Made by a program: the position numbers and the translations under genes
Notes under the pieces: model-generated
Database searches by the model: none
Seen by the model: the letters and a program-made list of their open reading frames with translations, nothing else
Told to the model about the DNA's origin: nothing
Shown: positions 12,001 through 22,250 of the stretch, piece after piece
How positions within the stretch are numbered: the first letter of the stretch is position 1
Layout: each line of letters starts with the position of its first letter
Assembly: GCA_903813345.2 (NCBI GenBank)
Contig: CAIIXF020000007.1
Location: 29,437,564-29,501,563, forward strand
Reading direction: 5' to 3'
From: Owenia fusiformis
Taxonomy: Eukaryota; Annelida; Polychaeta; Sabellida; Oweniidae
Length of the DNA: 64,000 nucleotides

Positions 12001-13538
12001 CCGACCACATGGTTGTAGCCCTGTGTTCAGAGGATGAAACAAGGTATTAACATGCAAAATTTCACCACCTGCCATTTATTAGAGACACCGAACGCCAATC
12101 ACTGGACGCCAACACAAAAAAGGAGGAGTCCATAACAATATGTCACCACTTGTGGTGGTGACAAAACAAGCACTAAAGAAATGATGTTTCGTGAGAAAGA
12201 ATGAAAGAATTGTGTGGTTTCGTTGATAGCTTGGTCTGGGGATTGATCGTTTACATTTCATACATGACATTCACATTATGTGAGTGGGATGGGACGTCCC
12301 TTGATAGCTGGAGGCTAGAACCAATCAAGGTAGCAATAAAAACTATGGTGCCCAGATGCTTAAACTTCCAGAAAGCTTTTAGTGATCAGGCATCCTTTCC
12401 AAAGTTTGATGAGTACTAGGCTCTGTGGCCTAGGGTGCTACCTACCATACTATTGGTAGCGTTCCTTGAATTATTCGTTCCCAGGGAACCAATTAACTTC
12501 AACGTTTCTCTGGGTAACACACTACGGTTATCTAGCGTTAGTGGTAGACTTGCTTGTTCATCTATCGTTTCTTTAGACTCATTACTATCAGCCACCTTTT
12601 CACTCCCGCCTTGAGGGTCGTCTTCGGTATCATTGCCATTTGGGGTACCTGCAATTAAACTTGCTTAAGCTCACGTTGTTTGAAATTATGAAGTAAGCTC
12701 AACATAGCCCTAAGTGATAAAGATATTTTTTTCAAATGGATTACCATTTACCAACCGCTAGAAGTATATTTCTAATTCTGGTTATTTCTAAAATTGGCCT
12801 TACTGTGAATTATCGTCTCCCTTGGTGTAGTACTCTCCGCATTAACGGGATCCGCTAAAATGGATAATTTTAAACAACAATCAGTTATTCCCACAATGCA
12901 ATAGTCACCAACTACCCCTATAATTGAACCCTATCCAAATAGTATTACCTCAATAATATTTTCACTTTCTTGATCGCACTTAGCCTTGAAAAAGTTGTGA
13001 AACAAGATGCCGAGAATTTTTGAAATGAAACATTTCTATTTATTGTATAAACCTAATATGTACAGTAAATATATTGAAATAATGTCAATACATTATTGGC
13101 CACCAATCCCCATGTCGGCATTATAGGTTGGCCATCATTTACTAACAAAATAAAAGTATAATATTTAGCTGTTCTTTGAACGACTGTGCATCGAAGGGTA
13201 TCCAAAGGACCAGAGGGAGAAAATAATATGCCACAATATTTCATAAAAGTCAAACGGTACTGACTGTTGACTGACTTTGCTAGGTGTTCGGAGGTCGGCG
13301 GTTAGTGTAACTGTTCGGCATTCGGCGTTTGTAAGAAATTGCAGGTGGTGACATTTTGCATGTTAATGCCTTGTTTTGCACTTACCTTGTGCTTTAAAAA
13401 GATGTCTCGGAATATCTTGAGATGAACAATATCCTTGACGGTTAGGAGGCTTCAGATTCCGCACACATAAACATGACTGGACTTTATCCACAAAAACACA
13501 ATCGCTGTCCTTCGAACAGTTTCTTGGACAAGGCTCAC
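6086..13538 (-). CDS. Receptor tyrosine kinase, Trk/ROR/MuSK-type kinase domain (5' end incomplete)
   Basis: Eight minus-strand exons join with fully consistent phases: 13538-13386, 12648-12446, 9781-9439, 9049-8888, 7952-7837, 7530-7357, 6691-6533 and 6361-6086 (stop), giving about 527 residues plus a missing N-terminus. Exon 1 encodes a small module with Cys spacing 3-5-8-1-12 (CPRNC...CLC), EGF-like in layout. Exon 2 is a Ser/Thr/Asn-rich stalk with NRS, NNS and NAT glycosylation sequons. Exon 3 has the transmembrane helix ([14 protein letters not shown] then KCKRRR), the juxtamembrane region and the P-loop GEGAFGEV. Later exons supply the VAVKVL lysine, the alpha-C Glu (FQREA), [11 protein letters not shown], an activation loop with tandem Tyr ([12 protein letters not shown]) as in Trk and MuSK, and [20 protein letters not shown]. 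All catalytic residues are present, so it is expected to be active. No Trk-type C-terminal PLC-gamma tyrosine or juxtamembrane NPxY is seen. The ectodomain seen is short, with no LRR, Ig, kringle or Frizzled module, so the orthology is open. The donor of the 7952-7837 exon is GTTAGT. Confidence 0.9.
6797..6893. mobile_element. Short foldback element in kinase intron
   Basis: The ends are inverted copies (CATCATCCTCCGAAC and GTTCGGAGGATGAT). A related copy with CATCCTCCGAC and TTCAGAGGATGA ends lies at 11957-12037 in the same gene. No coding capacity; MITE-like. Confidence 0.55.
7046..7168. repeat. GGTAT pentanucleotide microsatellite
   Basis: About 24 copies of GGTAT with only two single-base changes, inside the kinase intron between the exons at 6691 and 7357. 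Read directly. Confidence 0.95.
7990..8640. repeat. About nine-copy 70-bp tandem array with tRNA-like box B
   Basis: A unit of about 70 bp recurs at roughly 7991, 8088, 8151, 8220, 8291, 8361, 8432, 8502 and 8580, each marked by GGCGACTNGAACC(C/A)AC followed by GATCTCTAGGTT. On the minus strand the core reads GATCGTGGGTTCGAGTCGCC, which matches the T-arm/box B (GGTTCGANTC) of a tRNA gene, preceded by a stretch like the 3' half of an anticodon arm. The array starts about 40 bases upstream of the acceptor of the kinase exon 7952-7837. No intact tRNA is present. It may be an amplified tRNA-derived SINE fragment. Confidence 0.75.
9091..9219. mobile_element. 129-bp MITE with perfect 19-bp terminal inverted repeats
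   Basis: TAGGGAGTTTAAGCTTGCA at 9091-9109 is exactly inverted at 9201-9219. The interior is AT-rich and non-coding. It sits about 40 bases upstream of the acceptor of kinase exon 9049-8888, so the insertion is close to the branch-point region. Confidence 0.85.
11957..12037. mobile_element. Second copy of the CATCCTCCGA foldback element
   Basis: The inverted ends CATCCTCCGACCGCAG and CTGTGTTCAGAGGATG match the element at 6797-6893 in sequence and layout. It is immediately followed by a copy of the CAAGGCATTAAC repeat family. Confidence 0.5.
12042..12162. mobile_element. CAAGGCATTAAC/GTGGTGAC repeat family, copy 1
   Basis: This dispersed non-coding repeat starts CAAGGYATTAACATGCAAAA, continues with CACCACCTGCCATTTGTTACAGACACCGAACGCC-like sequence, and ends AACAATATGTCACCACTTGTGGTGGTGAC. 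Other copies in the window lie near 13270-13378, 21582-21675, 30878-30985, 31788-31888, 39210-39395, 41542-41650, 49480-49520, 49945-50085, 50090-50212 and 53732-53870, in both orientations. The ends CACCACC and GGTGGTGAC are partly inverted. Probably a MITE or SINE-sized element. Confidence 0.75.
13270..13378. mobile_element. CAAGGCATTAAC repeat family, copy 2 (inverse orientation)
   Basis: It ends GCAGGTGGTGACATTTTGCATGTTAATGCCTTG, the reverse complement of the family's start, and contains GTGTTCGGAGGTCGGCGGTTAG-like interior. The repeat ends within a few bases of the splice donor of the first recovered kinase exon (exon end 13386). Confidence 0.7.
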
Positions 13539-14503
13539 CTGAAACGACACATGGAAATAAAAACAAACGAGTATATCCACTTTTAATGTCTTTCTTTCTT
13601 GAGAAGTTTGAGAAATGAGAGAAGGTCAACAATTGAGAAATAAGAAAAGGTCGACAATAGAGAAAAAGAGAATGTCTACATACAATTAAAAATTTGACTA
13701 GGTCAAGAATACAGAAATTAGAGAATGGCGACAATTAAATATGAGAAAGTCAGCAATTTAGAAACTAGTAGAGAAATTGTCAACATTTTCGAAATCAGGG
13801 AATGTCTTTGTGAATCATGATGACCAAATAGCCGTTTGTATAATTTTGCTAAATGACAATTATATTATTTAATGCATCGTATTTGGCGCAATTAACATAT
13901 ATATGAGTGTTCAGGTCATGTTTCCATGCTTATATTTATGTCTGCAATTCTAGCACAAGCACTAAATTCGCTTAATAAGTCTCTTTTGGTGTTTTCCCGC
14001 TCGGGTTTAAGGTATGATTATCGCGTTTGTCGCGCACGAAATATTACAACTATAAAGGGAGGGGGCCAATGGAAAGCGAGGAACCTTTCCAAAAGAATGT
14101 CTCAAAATTGCTACAATTTTAACACCTTCAGTCTCTATCTTTGATTCTCGATTTTAGAATATCAGTACAGAAAAAGCAAAGCTCAGCGCCATCTATCAAG
14201 CCAGAAAACTGTTGACCTGTTCTTCTAACGACCTTTTTCTATATTCAAATATATTTTTTTGCATGGTGCAAAAAGTTGAAGAAATGTAAACTACTCAGCA
14301 TAAAAATGTTTGTTGAAAATCATTGACCTTTAATATGTAACACAATTGTAAAAAATAAACAATCTGAATTGATCTAATTTAGATCAATTCGATATATTTG
14401 ATTTCAAACGTGTTGTATTCAATCGTGTTATTTCCAATTCAATTGTATAGCAACGTAATTGTGTTAATAGTGAATTATAGTAAATAAAAAAAACATTAAT
14501 TAC

Positions 14504-14684
14504 CTGATGATTCTCTCTTTTTCATCATCTCAGTCTTTGATGTTTTCAAAAAACAAATATTCTGATAAAGAGGCTGTGTGTCCTTAATATTATAAGTAAC
14601 AAATATCCAAAAACACCGTCTATTTGGTTTGAAATTGTAATATTGTTGTAATAATTCGTCTCTTTTTCCAGGTACGTTATTATT
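14504..14684 (-). other. Possible additional upstream exon of the kinase gene
   Basis: The minus-strand donor CATCAG|GTAATT at 14504 closes a frame open for about 60 codons and ends in phase 1, exactly the phase needed by the next kinase exon at 13538. The joined residues would read ...MMKKRESSG then EPCPRNC. The frame has two Cys and a plausible mixed composition (KPNRRCFWIFVTYNIKD), but no good acceptor, no signal peptide and no family match. It could be an exon, a chance open frame, or a 5' exon starting at the Met pair. Confidence 0.25.
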
Positions 14685-14689
14685 TCATT

Positions 14690-17550
14690 GTCAGCGTTGT
14701 CATTTCATTGGAGCGCAGGTTACACCTTTTGTTCTTAAGTTTTTAATACCAAAAATAATTTGCGCTCGTTCCAAATCAATAATATGAGTACACATAATTC
14801 AATAATCGCTTGGGTGTCTTTTGTTTCATTTCTTTTGTCATTTCTATCCAATTGTTAATGGATGGAGTCCATCTGATGTCCATTACATAATTTCTCCTCT
14901 TATCAATAAATTAATTTCTCTTTTTGATAAAATCTCCAGATCAGGCGAGTCAGTGTAATATTTTTTAGTTGAGTCACACCTTGCATCGTTTTCTTTGTAA
15001 TAGATTCCCGGGGTAGTTCTCTCTTAAGAAGAACACAGGTGTCTTGTCCTTTCCCCTTGGCTAATTAGTTCTACTTCGTTCTTAGCTACACCGTTCATTT
15101 AGCAATACAGAGTCGTATGATATTTTCGGATAATTGATCGAATTATGAAAAGTGTTTCATCTTACAACAGGCTGAAATGGCTTCTTGCTGAAAGAGCCTA
15201 AGATAAAAATCGCATTAAAGGTAGGACCAGAAATGTATTTAATCTAGAATTATCCGACCAATGTGTTCTTCGCCATCCCAAATATTACCTTTCGCATTCG
15301 TTCGGCATCGCTTCTCAAAAGAGAACTTCATTTATAACTTGCCTCTGCGCGCAGGGTACCCAAATATGATAGTCCATAAGAATGGTGATACCAGACGGTG
15401 AAGTTATTAAAATACCAAAGTTTGAAATAAGCCCTCGCCATTGTAATATGAGAAGTTTTAAATTGAAAAAAGTAATTCTTAAAAGGCAATTATTTCAGCC
15501 TTCAATATTACAGAAATGAAGGTTTATGCCCAAATCTATTGATTGTATAAGTTGCATTTATTATGAATTAAAATTATTTTGGGGTAAGGGTGCGAATTAT
15601 TGAGCTATTGGTCATTTAATATTTATAAATGCACACGTGTGTAAATTCTTCAAAAGACTTTCTGTTAATTCCAGATTTATAAAAAGGATCACTTAAATGT
15701 TAAAAACCTGAAATTCCAGGAATTAAGAAATATAGATGTTAAATTAGTTCCAAACTTTGCATTGGGTCTTTTCTTTCAATTGTAGACTACGAATGTGCAG
15801 TGATGCTCTTCTTTTCGGTGATCCCATTAGACTACTCCTCAGTCTTGGTTTCTTCTATATTCACCGTGTCTAAACAGAATGAAAAAGTATGCAAAAAGGA
15901 AACTATTCATTTGCCGTATTGGGTATCGTACTCAAACATAAATTGAAGAAATATGTGAGGCGTATTTATGTAGAATATACGAGGTACATACACTGTGATA
16001 TAAAGAATCCTATTGTTAAGATCTGGGGATTACTACTAAGTCAACCATATCCTGATTTAGGTTCCAAGGCGCATTGATCCACCAGTGCTTTGGCCATTAT
16101 AGCAAGCACATTCAATTAAATTAGGACCGATTTCTTCGATAATTCAACTCTACCTGTAAAGGTGGGAAAGTTTGGGAAGTTGCAAGCTGTGATATACCAT
16201 TCCTGTGTCTATAGGGAGACAGTATTGGTATAATTACGAAATATTGACACCTTCTATGCACAGGGGGTATTATTATAAGGCAAGGTAAATTATATGTGCA
16301 TGGATTTGTGGATAGTCCAGGGTTCTTGTCCATTCTTGAATGTTGTTTCTGTAGCTTTAAGTGGCAACAAAGAATGCCGTGGATAAAATGCATAAAAGTT
16401 GGTTATGTGTTCACGATCCCAATTAATATACTCAAATCCTTTAAAATTCAAAAAGTGGGCATCCACAGAAGTATTGCCATTAAACCAAAGAATTCGTGAA
16501 AAAATGAGAAAATAGACAATGGATAAAACAACAAGATACTGTGAGGATTGAACAAAATATTGTGAAACCGTAAAATTGTTTCAAAAGCTTATACTTCATA
16601 GTCAACTATATCGTTTGTTGTCTCTTTAAACAAGTTCTGGACGGAAGAAAATGACTTCGTTTTATTGATATAGGTTTCCAGCAAAAAATGTGGTCTACCA
16701 CGCCCAAAAATACTTTTGCATGCACATTTGGCTATGCCAATTCAAAAGCACTCGGGCATAAGAAAACGCCCATGTACTTTCTACTTTATTTTGGATTTTA
16801 CACGGGGAAGATTTCAGAAAATATATCAATTTAAAGCAAATCGAGTATTGTTCTGTAGTGCGGTCGAAATTAACATTCATAATCGTATCCTTAAGACACT
16901 TCCTTTCATTCTGATATTTTACTACAACGTTTAATGATCTTAATTACCGATGATGGATTTGCCCTTAATCTGATTTGTTCCAAGCATAATCTGTTTTGTT
17001 TTACGTATATTCTTCTTGCCCTTTCACTATCTTAAAATCATAATCTCCAGGAGGGAAAGAATGACATACGAGCTTTCCTGGTCGATATTTGTTATGAAAG
17101 CTGACAATTGCCATTTCTAACTGGATAAATATAATTTATAATCACATTGCAGGAGGTCATAATAAAGGAAACATTTTCATTTAGTGAATCTATATCAGTA
17201 ATCAAAATCAAAAATTTCTATATATCCCACTTTAAAATCGCATTTATATTTTACTGGAAGAGGCTGGTATCCTATGGCAGCTCCGCCAGGTTTTAAATTT
17301 TTATTGTGAATTTTTTTTATATTTTTATTTTGCAATCTGAAATTCAGATCTCAGGCGAGGAAACTGTCTTGCCAAAATGTTATCAAATTTATTTTTATAT
17401 TTTTATTTATATATTTACTTTTTATTCCATTGAAGACCTTACAGAAAAGACGTAATAGGCACGTGGTATGGTGTTATATCATTTAGCGTTAATTTGCCTT
17501 TCCTAGCTAGATTTTTTGTCATATCATTAATTCAAAACATGCCGTACGTT
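14690..17550. other. AT-rich intergenic or 5' intron region
   Basis: About 2.9 kb with no exon I can support. The missing 5' end of the kinase gene (signal peptide exon) may lie here or in 13.6-14.5 kb, but no stretch combines a hydrophobic start with a phase-compatible donor. No clear interspersed repeat recognised. Confidence 0.4.
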
Positions 17551-17566
17551 ACCATAGTTTGTACAG

Positions 17567-17706
17567 TGACGTCAATGTAAAAACAATTGAAATCACAAAT
17601 GCGTCATATGTGTTGGCATAGAAATCGGTAGAGTAAGAAATCAAAATATCACTTTTATTATGACGTCACAATACAGAAATAATGTAAATTTTTTGCCATT
17701 ACGTCA
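17567..17706 (+). promoter_or_regulatory. Cluster of four CRE/ATF-type sites
   Basis: Two perfect palindromic CREs, TGACGTCA at 17567-17574 and 17661-17668, plus TTACGTCA at 17699-17706 and TGCGTCA at 17600-17606, lie 115-255 bases upstream of the ATG at 17821. Such sites bind CREB/ATF-family bZIP factors (established). Four within 140 bases in an otherwise AT-rich region strongly suggests a promoter for the gene that follows. Confidence 0.7.
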
Positions 17707-17820
17707 CTATAGAGAACAATAGTAAAGTTTATAGCAACCAAATTTAGTTTCTGTTAGTTTTTGACTCAACAGCAAGGCTTTTCTACTTCTCTCTGCTCTT
17801 CATACGAATAAACGAACGAA

Positions 17821-19350
17821 ATGGCAAGCGATATGTCAGTATGCGGCAAGGTACGAAGAGGATACCTAAGAACTATGTCGACCGTGAACAAAAACGTCTT
17901 TGGCGGCAACGTTGGTAAAATGGTCAAAGAAAATCCTAAGTACACATTGGACGGGAATCGTATAGCACATTTCCCCTGTTTCGAGTGGAAAGAGAAATCT
18001 GATGAACCAGTGATCTATGGTAACCATGAACCAAATCAGCATGTCACGGATGGTACAGATGAACCAGCCAAAGCAGAGACTGAAATGCAGGACGCACCTC
18101 TAATCTCTCGTTATTACCTAGATTTGGAGTGTCCCAACAGACTCAAAGATGAATTGAAACAATTCGAAAAATATATGAAGAACTATAAAATTGTACCTGA
18201 CCTTCAGAAAATTCGAGGAATGGGGTTTACAGTTGGTGTAGGATCTGGAACTTCTGAATTAATGATCCGATTTGCAAGGTTGAATAGACGCATGCTCATT
18301 TTGGTAAGTATTTACTGACAGACTGTCCCATTTTCTAAGCGAGAAAGATATTGAACTAAACAGACATTTATTACATAACTAGTATTTGCATATCTTTAAC
18401 TAAGTAAATATAACATTTAGAATATGCTTCATGTTACCAATTTCTTTATTTAGAAATACATATATTTTCAGGAACCTCTACCTGTGTATAAACACTTTAC
18501 GATACAACGACCTAGGGCGCATTTGGAACGTATTCGAGAGGGAGCGATCAGTGACTTTGATCACACGCACTATCCCACATACCTGATCATGAGGTCCAAA
18601 AGAAACACCGAACTACTACAACAGTGTGAGCCTCTCATTCGCAGAAATGGTTTCCAAACGTCAAGTAAAGGAGAGCATGCGATTAAGAATCTTGATAGCG
18701 TGTTTCGTGCACACGATAGACTTTCTGAAGTTACTAAATACTTTAGCGCATTGAAGGAATCAGTTGATTCTTCTTTGGAAAGGGAAGGATTTAAAGACAA
18801 TGTTCTCCATGGGAATGTTATTCACGCCAGAATGTGTGCTGACCCCATTGGACACGCCTCTCTTGATAAAGCGTGAAAGGTTGCCATGTCAGCAAATGCT
18901 GCGAATCGCAACATCAACACCAACTGCAATGTGTCATCACAACCAATAAGCGAAAGAGTGGATGATACAACAACGCTCGACGTAATGGCGACTCTCGACG
19001 AAATTGTTCAACATGTCGACATTAACCACAAGCACGAGTCTGATACAAAGTTTGGGCCAAGATTGAGGTTGCTTCAGACACAACGCTTGGAGAAGCCCAT
19101 CGAGCCCAAAGGCGACGACATATGGATCTTGAGAGGAACCATTTCGCATCCCAACCTCAATACCAAAGAAGTCAACCCCGACTCATCATCTCCAAAGAAA
19201 TCGGCAACATTCGTCCAGAAATGTGTAACTTTCAACGAAGACTTAAACGAAGTACACACATATCCAAAGAGAAAGGCGCATAGCAAAGCAAAAACGATCA
19301 TCAGAAACATTGTGAACAAATTGTTCCAAAGGCACACGAACAAGCTGTAG
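17821..19350 (+). CDS. Unrecognised protein with in-frame TGA and distal PP1-docking motif (PPP1R15-like core)
   Basis: Exon 1 is 17821-18303 and exon 2 starts at 18472 (TTG|GTAAGT donor, TTTTCAG|GAA acceptor, phase 0). The first frame stops at TGA 18874-18876, giving 295 residues. Three codons later, in the same frame, an ATG at 18886 opens a further 154 codons to the stop at 19348-19350. The first part is hydrophilic and basic, with YYLDLECPNRLKDELKQFEKYMKNY (split here: YYLDLECPNRL, KDELKQFEKYMKNY) and no family recognised. The second part contains KCVTFNEDLNEVHTY at its distal end: an RVxF-type PP1 motif followed by residues that line up with the KKVTFLEEVTEYY-type core of vertebrate CReP/GADD34 (PPP1R15). 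The usual Trp/Phe-rich segment after that core is not seen. Possible readings: two cistrons, TGA readthrough, a polymorphic or disabling stop, or a sequence error. CRE sites upstream and AATAAA at 19775-19780 frame the transcript. Confidence 0.6.
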
Positions 19351-19774
19351 ATCCAGGCACTGCTACGCACGCTTCCAAGATCTTTCAGGAATCAGTTATT
19401 GCATTTGCTAACTGCGCAAGACATACGATCAGACTGTAGATCCAGTGGCATTGCTACTCACGCTTCCAAGTTCTAACTCAGTTGATCATATTGCTGTTTT
19501 AGTTTGAAAAATTGTCAAGAGATTAAATCTGAATCACGCATGCTTTTTGATTGAATATTCACTATTGTAAATGCTACTGTAAATATATTAATATTATAAT
19601 TATGTACACTACTAAGTTATCTAATTATTAATTGTTTCTGGTTGTTAAAGCTATCGGTAACCCGCCACCCATACACGAGCTCTACGCTATGCCAATGAGA
19701 AACTACTAAAAGAACACAATGATGCATTCTCTGTCTGTGAACATACAATTCGTCTGTTATTTACTTATTTTGTC

Positions 19775-19780
19775 AATAAA
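19775..19780 (+). terminator. Polyadenylation signal AATAAA
   Basis: AATAAA about 425 bases after the distal stop at 19350, followed by an A/T-rich stretch. It is the first canonical signal downstream of the gene at 17821. Confidence 0.6.
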
Positions 19781-20625
19781 AACAAATTTTGTCCGAGAAT
19801 TTCATGTCAAGGACTCAAGGGTCCAAAGCCCATAGCTAGCTTTTGCTTAAGGGAGATGGGGTCACTTTTCAGAAAAATTCTAGGGGGTTCACATTTGACA
19901 ACTTTGACCCAAAATCACTCGAAAAGCTCGCTAGATCCCCCGAACCTCCCCCTCGCAGATTTGAAAAATGTTGTTTCAAACCTGCAGAGACAATTCCATC
20001 TTTTGACTTCTCTTGTCCTTCGACTTCTCATTTTTGTCTTTGAAAGATACTTAGCTTTTGTTCTACTTGAAGATCATCTGTAGCAACAATTCCAGCCAAG
20101 CAGAAGTTGTTTAATAAAACATTTCTCCGAGTGCAACATGGTAATTTATATCTTTTTTGAAAGGTATCAAATACATTCAGAGGGCAGAATAAACATAGGG
20201 TGAATTATTTTTCTTGGCAATGGTTAATGAAATGCAAAGATTCTATGAGGCAAGAATTAACACAAGTGCTACAGTTGAAATGTTCGAGTGTATCATTCGT
20301 CATTGTTTGCATGGAAATTATGTGACGCTGTACGTTATCTTGGCAAGTCTTGCAATTTACATTATTGTCCAGAGTCAAGATACGATACCAAGACATGTTA
20401 CCTTCAACTGTGTAGTAATTTACCCATGTATATCACTGAACTGTCCATCATTTGAATTTCAGTACTGCATATGTATATCATAAAGTTGTCCTTATTAAAT
20501 AGTATTGAATTACAGTTACATATTATTAAGATCCCCATTACATATCATTGAGTTTGTCATACACGTCACCGAGGCGCCCGTACATAATCGTCATATATGC
20601 ATCATTGATGAGTACATATACATCA

Positions 20626-20790
20626 TCTTATGCCCGAATCACATTGGATCTACGGCAACCGTACGATGGCCATAGCTTCCCAAAATCTAAGGAAATATGC
20701 AGCCTAAAATATAGGGCAGTACGATGTAGATTGTAGATTTTCTGTATCGCTTTTGGCCACCAAAGAGTAAACGTGACTGAGGCTTATGCA
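20626..20790. mobile_element. GCCTCAGTCAC inverted-repeat element, copy
   Basis: It ends GTGACTGAGGC and contains GTACGATGTAGATTTTCTGTATCGCTTTTG. A close relative at 44940-45060 starts GCCTCAGTCAC and ends GTGACTGAG, with GTACGATGTAGATTTTCTATCTCGATTTTG inside. MITE-like, non-coding. Confidence 0.6.
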
Positions 20791-21989
20791 ATCATATAAA
20801 ATAGGTCCAAATGCAAACCATTGAGTTGCCCACACATACCAGTAAGTTGCCCACAAAAGCCATTGTATTACCCATTCCATACCAATACTTGACAACACTA
20901 GTAATTTAGTAAGAGGTAGGGGGGAATGAGGCAAATGAAAGGAAGCAAAAGGATGACATATGAGATGGTGCCGATGAGAAAAAGGAAGAACATCTACAAG
21001 AGTGCACCATATTTATTACATGTCTGTTTATGTTGTTTATTTCATGATATTTCATTCATACAAATCAATCTAACATTGAGCACGGTGAACATTATCTACA
21101 ATATAAGGCCAAATAAAATTATTTCTACTTTTCGCATCAACAGTATACCCAAACCTGATGAAGATAAGGTGTGAATAGGGTTGCCACTACATTTAATAAA
21201 AAATTTCACTTGTTTAAAATTCTATTTTCTCAGAATTCTAAATTTCTTGCCATTTTAGCCATTTTTGATGAAATTTTATATATATTCAAATTTTCAGGTC
21301 GTGAAAACAATTTTGATTTCCCCTATTTTTCCCTGACTGGCAACCCTATTAAGTATTTAACACTATACAGAAATTTGGTATTGCCTTTCTAAAAAGTAAG
21401 CTCTACTCAAACATTTCCAATCTTTATGAAATACTGTTTCGCTTGTAAAACTTTTGAAGCTCTGGGGAAGACTTGATTCAAAACATAGAATGGCATTCAT
21501 TTGGCCTTATCATTAAATACATTAGTTAAAAGCACCTACATTAGACACACCTTGCATGATATTTGAATAACATATTAAAAACAAGGCATTAACATGCAAA
21601 ATCACCACCATTTGTTACAGACGATCGCCAACCGCCATCACAAAAAACGGAGACAATAACAATTTTGGTGGTGACGTAAAAACAGTCAAAGTCATAATTA
21701 TACTGAATTTTCTACTGAGTGGCACATTACTAAACTGGATAAAAATACATCACTGTAAATCTAGAAAATTGCCTGAGATTTCTTATTGAATTTTTGCAAA
21801 ATGAAGCATACATGAAAAAAGCACTGAACACACAAAATTAAATATTCACAAAAATAAATATAACTAGATACATTTATAAGGGTTATGTACTGGGAGGTTT
21901 TGGATACAGAGTTTATCCCAAGGGAGATACACATATTTCCCGCGGGATATACCCTGTTTCCAAAACCGACCGTACATAACAGATGTATT

Positions 21990-22250
21990 TCACACCTACT
22001 GAGGTTCTAGGTACATCATACCTTACAAAGATCCAAAATTCCAAAACATACTTGAGGTACTAGGCGGTTTTTTGGTCTTAAAGTTTGCGAGATTTTCAAA
22101 AGATTTGAAGAAAATGTGAAAAATAATTTTGAAAAAAAATTGAAAATAAATTTGAAAAAATGTGAAAAAAAATTGAAAAAAAGATTTAAAAAAAATTTTG
22201 CACTATATATTCCCGCTCGTTATGTACCTAGAACCTCAGGAGGTATGAAA
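21990..22250. mobile_element. Foldback element
   Basis: TGAGGTTCTAGGTACAT near 22009 is inverted as ATGTACCTAGAACCTCA near 22223. The interior is a degenerate A-rich stretch of GAAAAAAATTTG-type units. A related palindromic block with GGTTATGTACTGGGAGGTTTTGG and its inverse lies just upstream at 21885-21980. Confidence 0.6.

Noticed and set aside
15832-15869. Possible 3' terminal minus-strand exon (TTTAG acceptor, then TVNIEETKTEE and stop)
   Set aside because: Only 38 bases, and no upstream exon of matching phase was found; too short to support a gene.
19843-20083. Two overlapping plus-strand frames after the PP1-motif gene
   Set aside because: They lie beyond the AATAAA signal, have no domain or splice support, and read through an AT-rich stretch.
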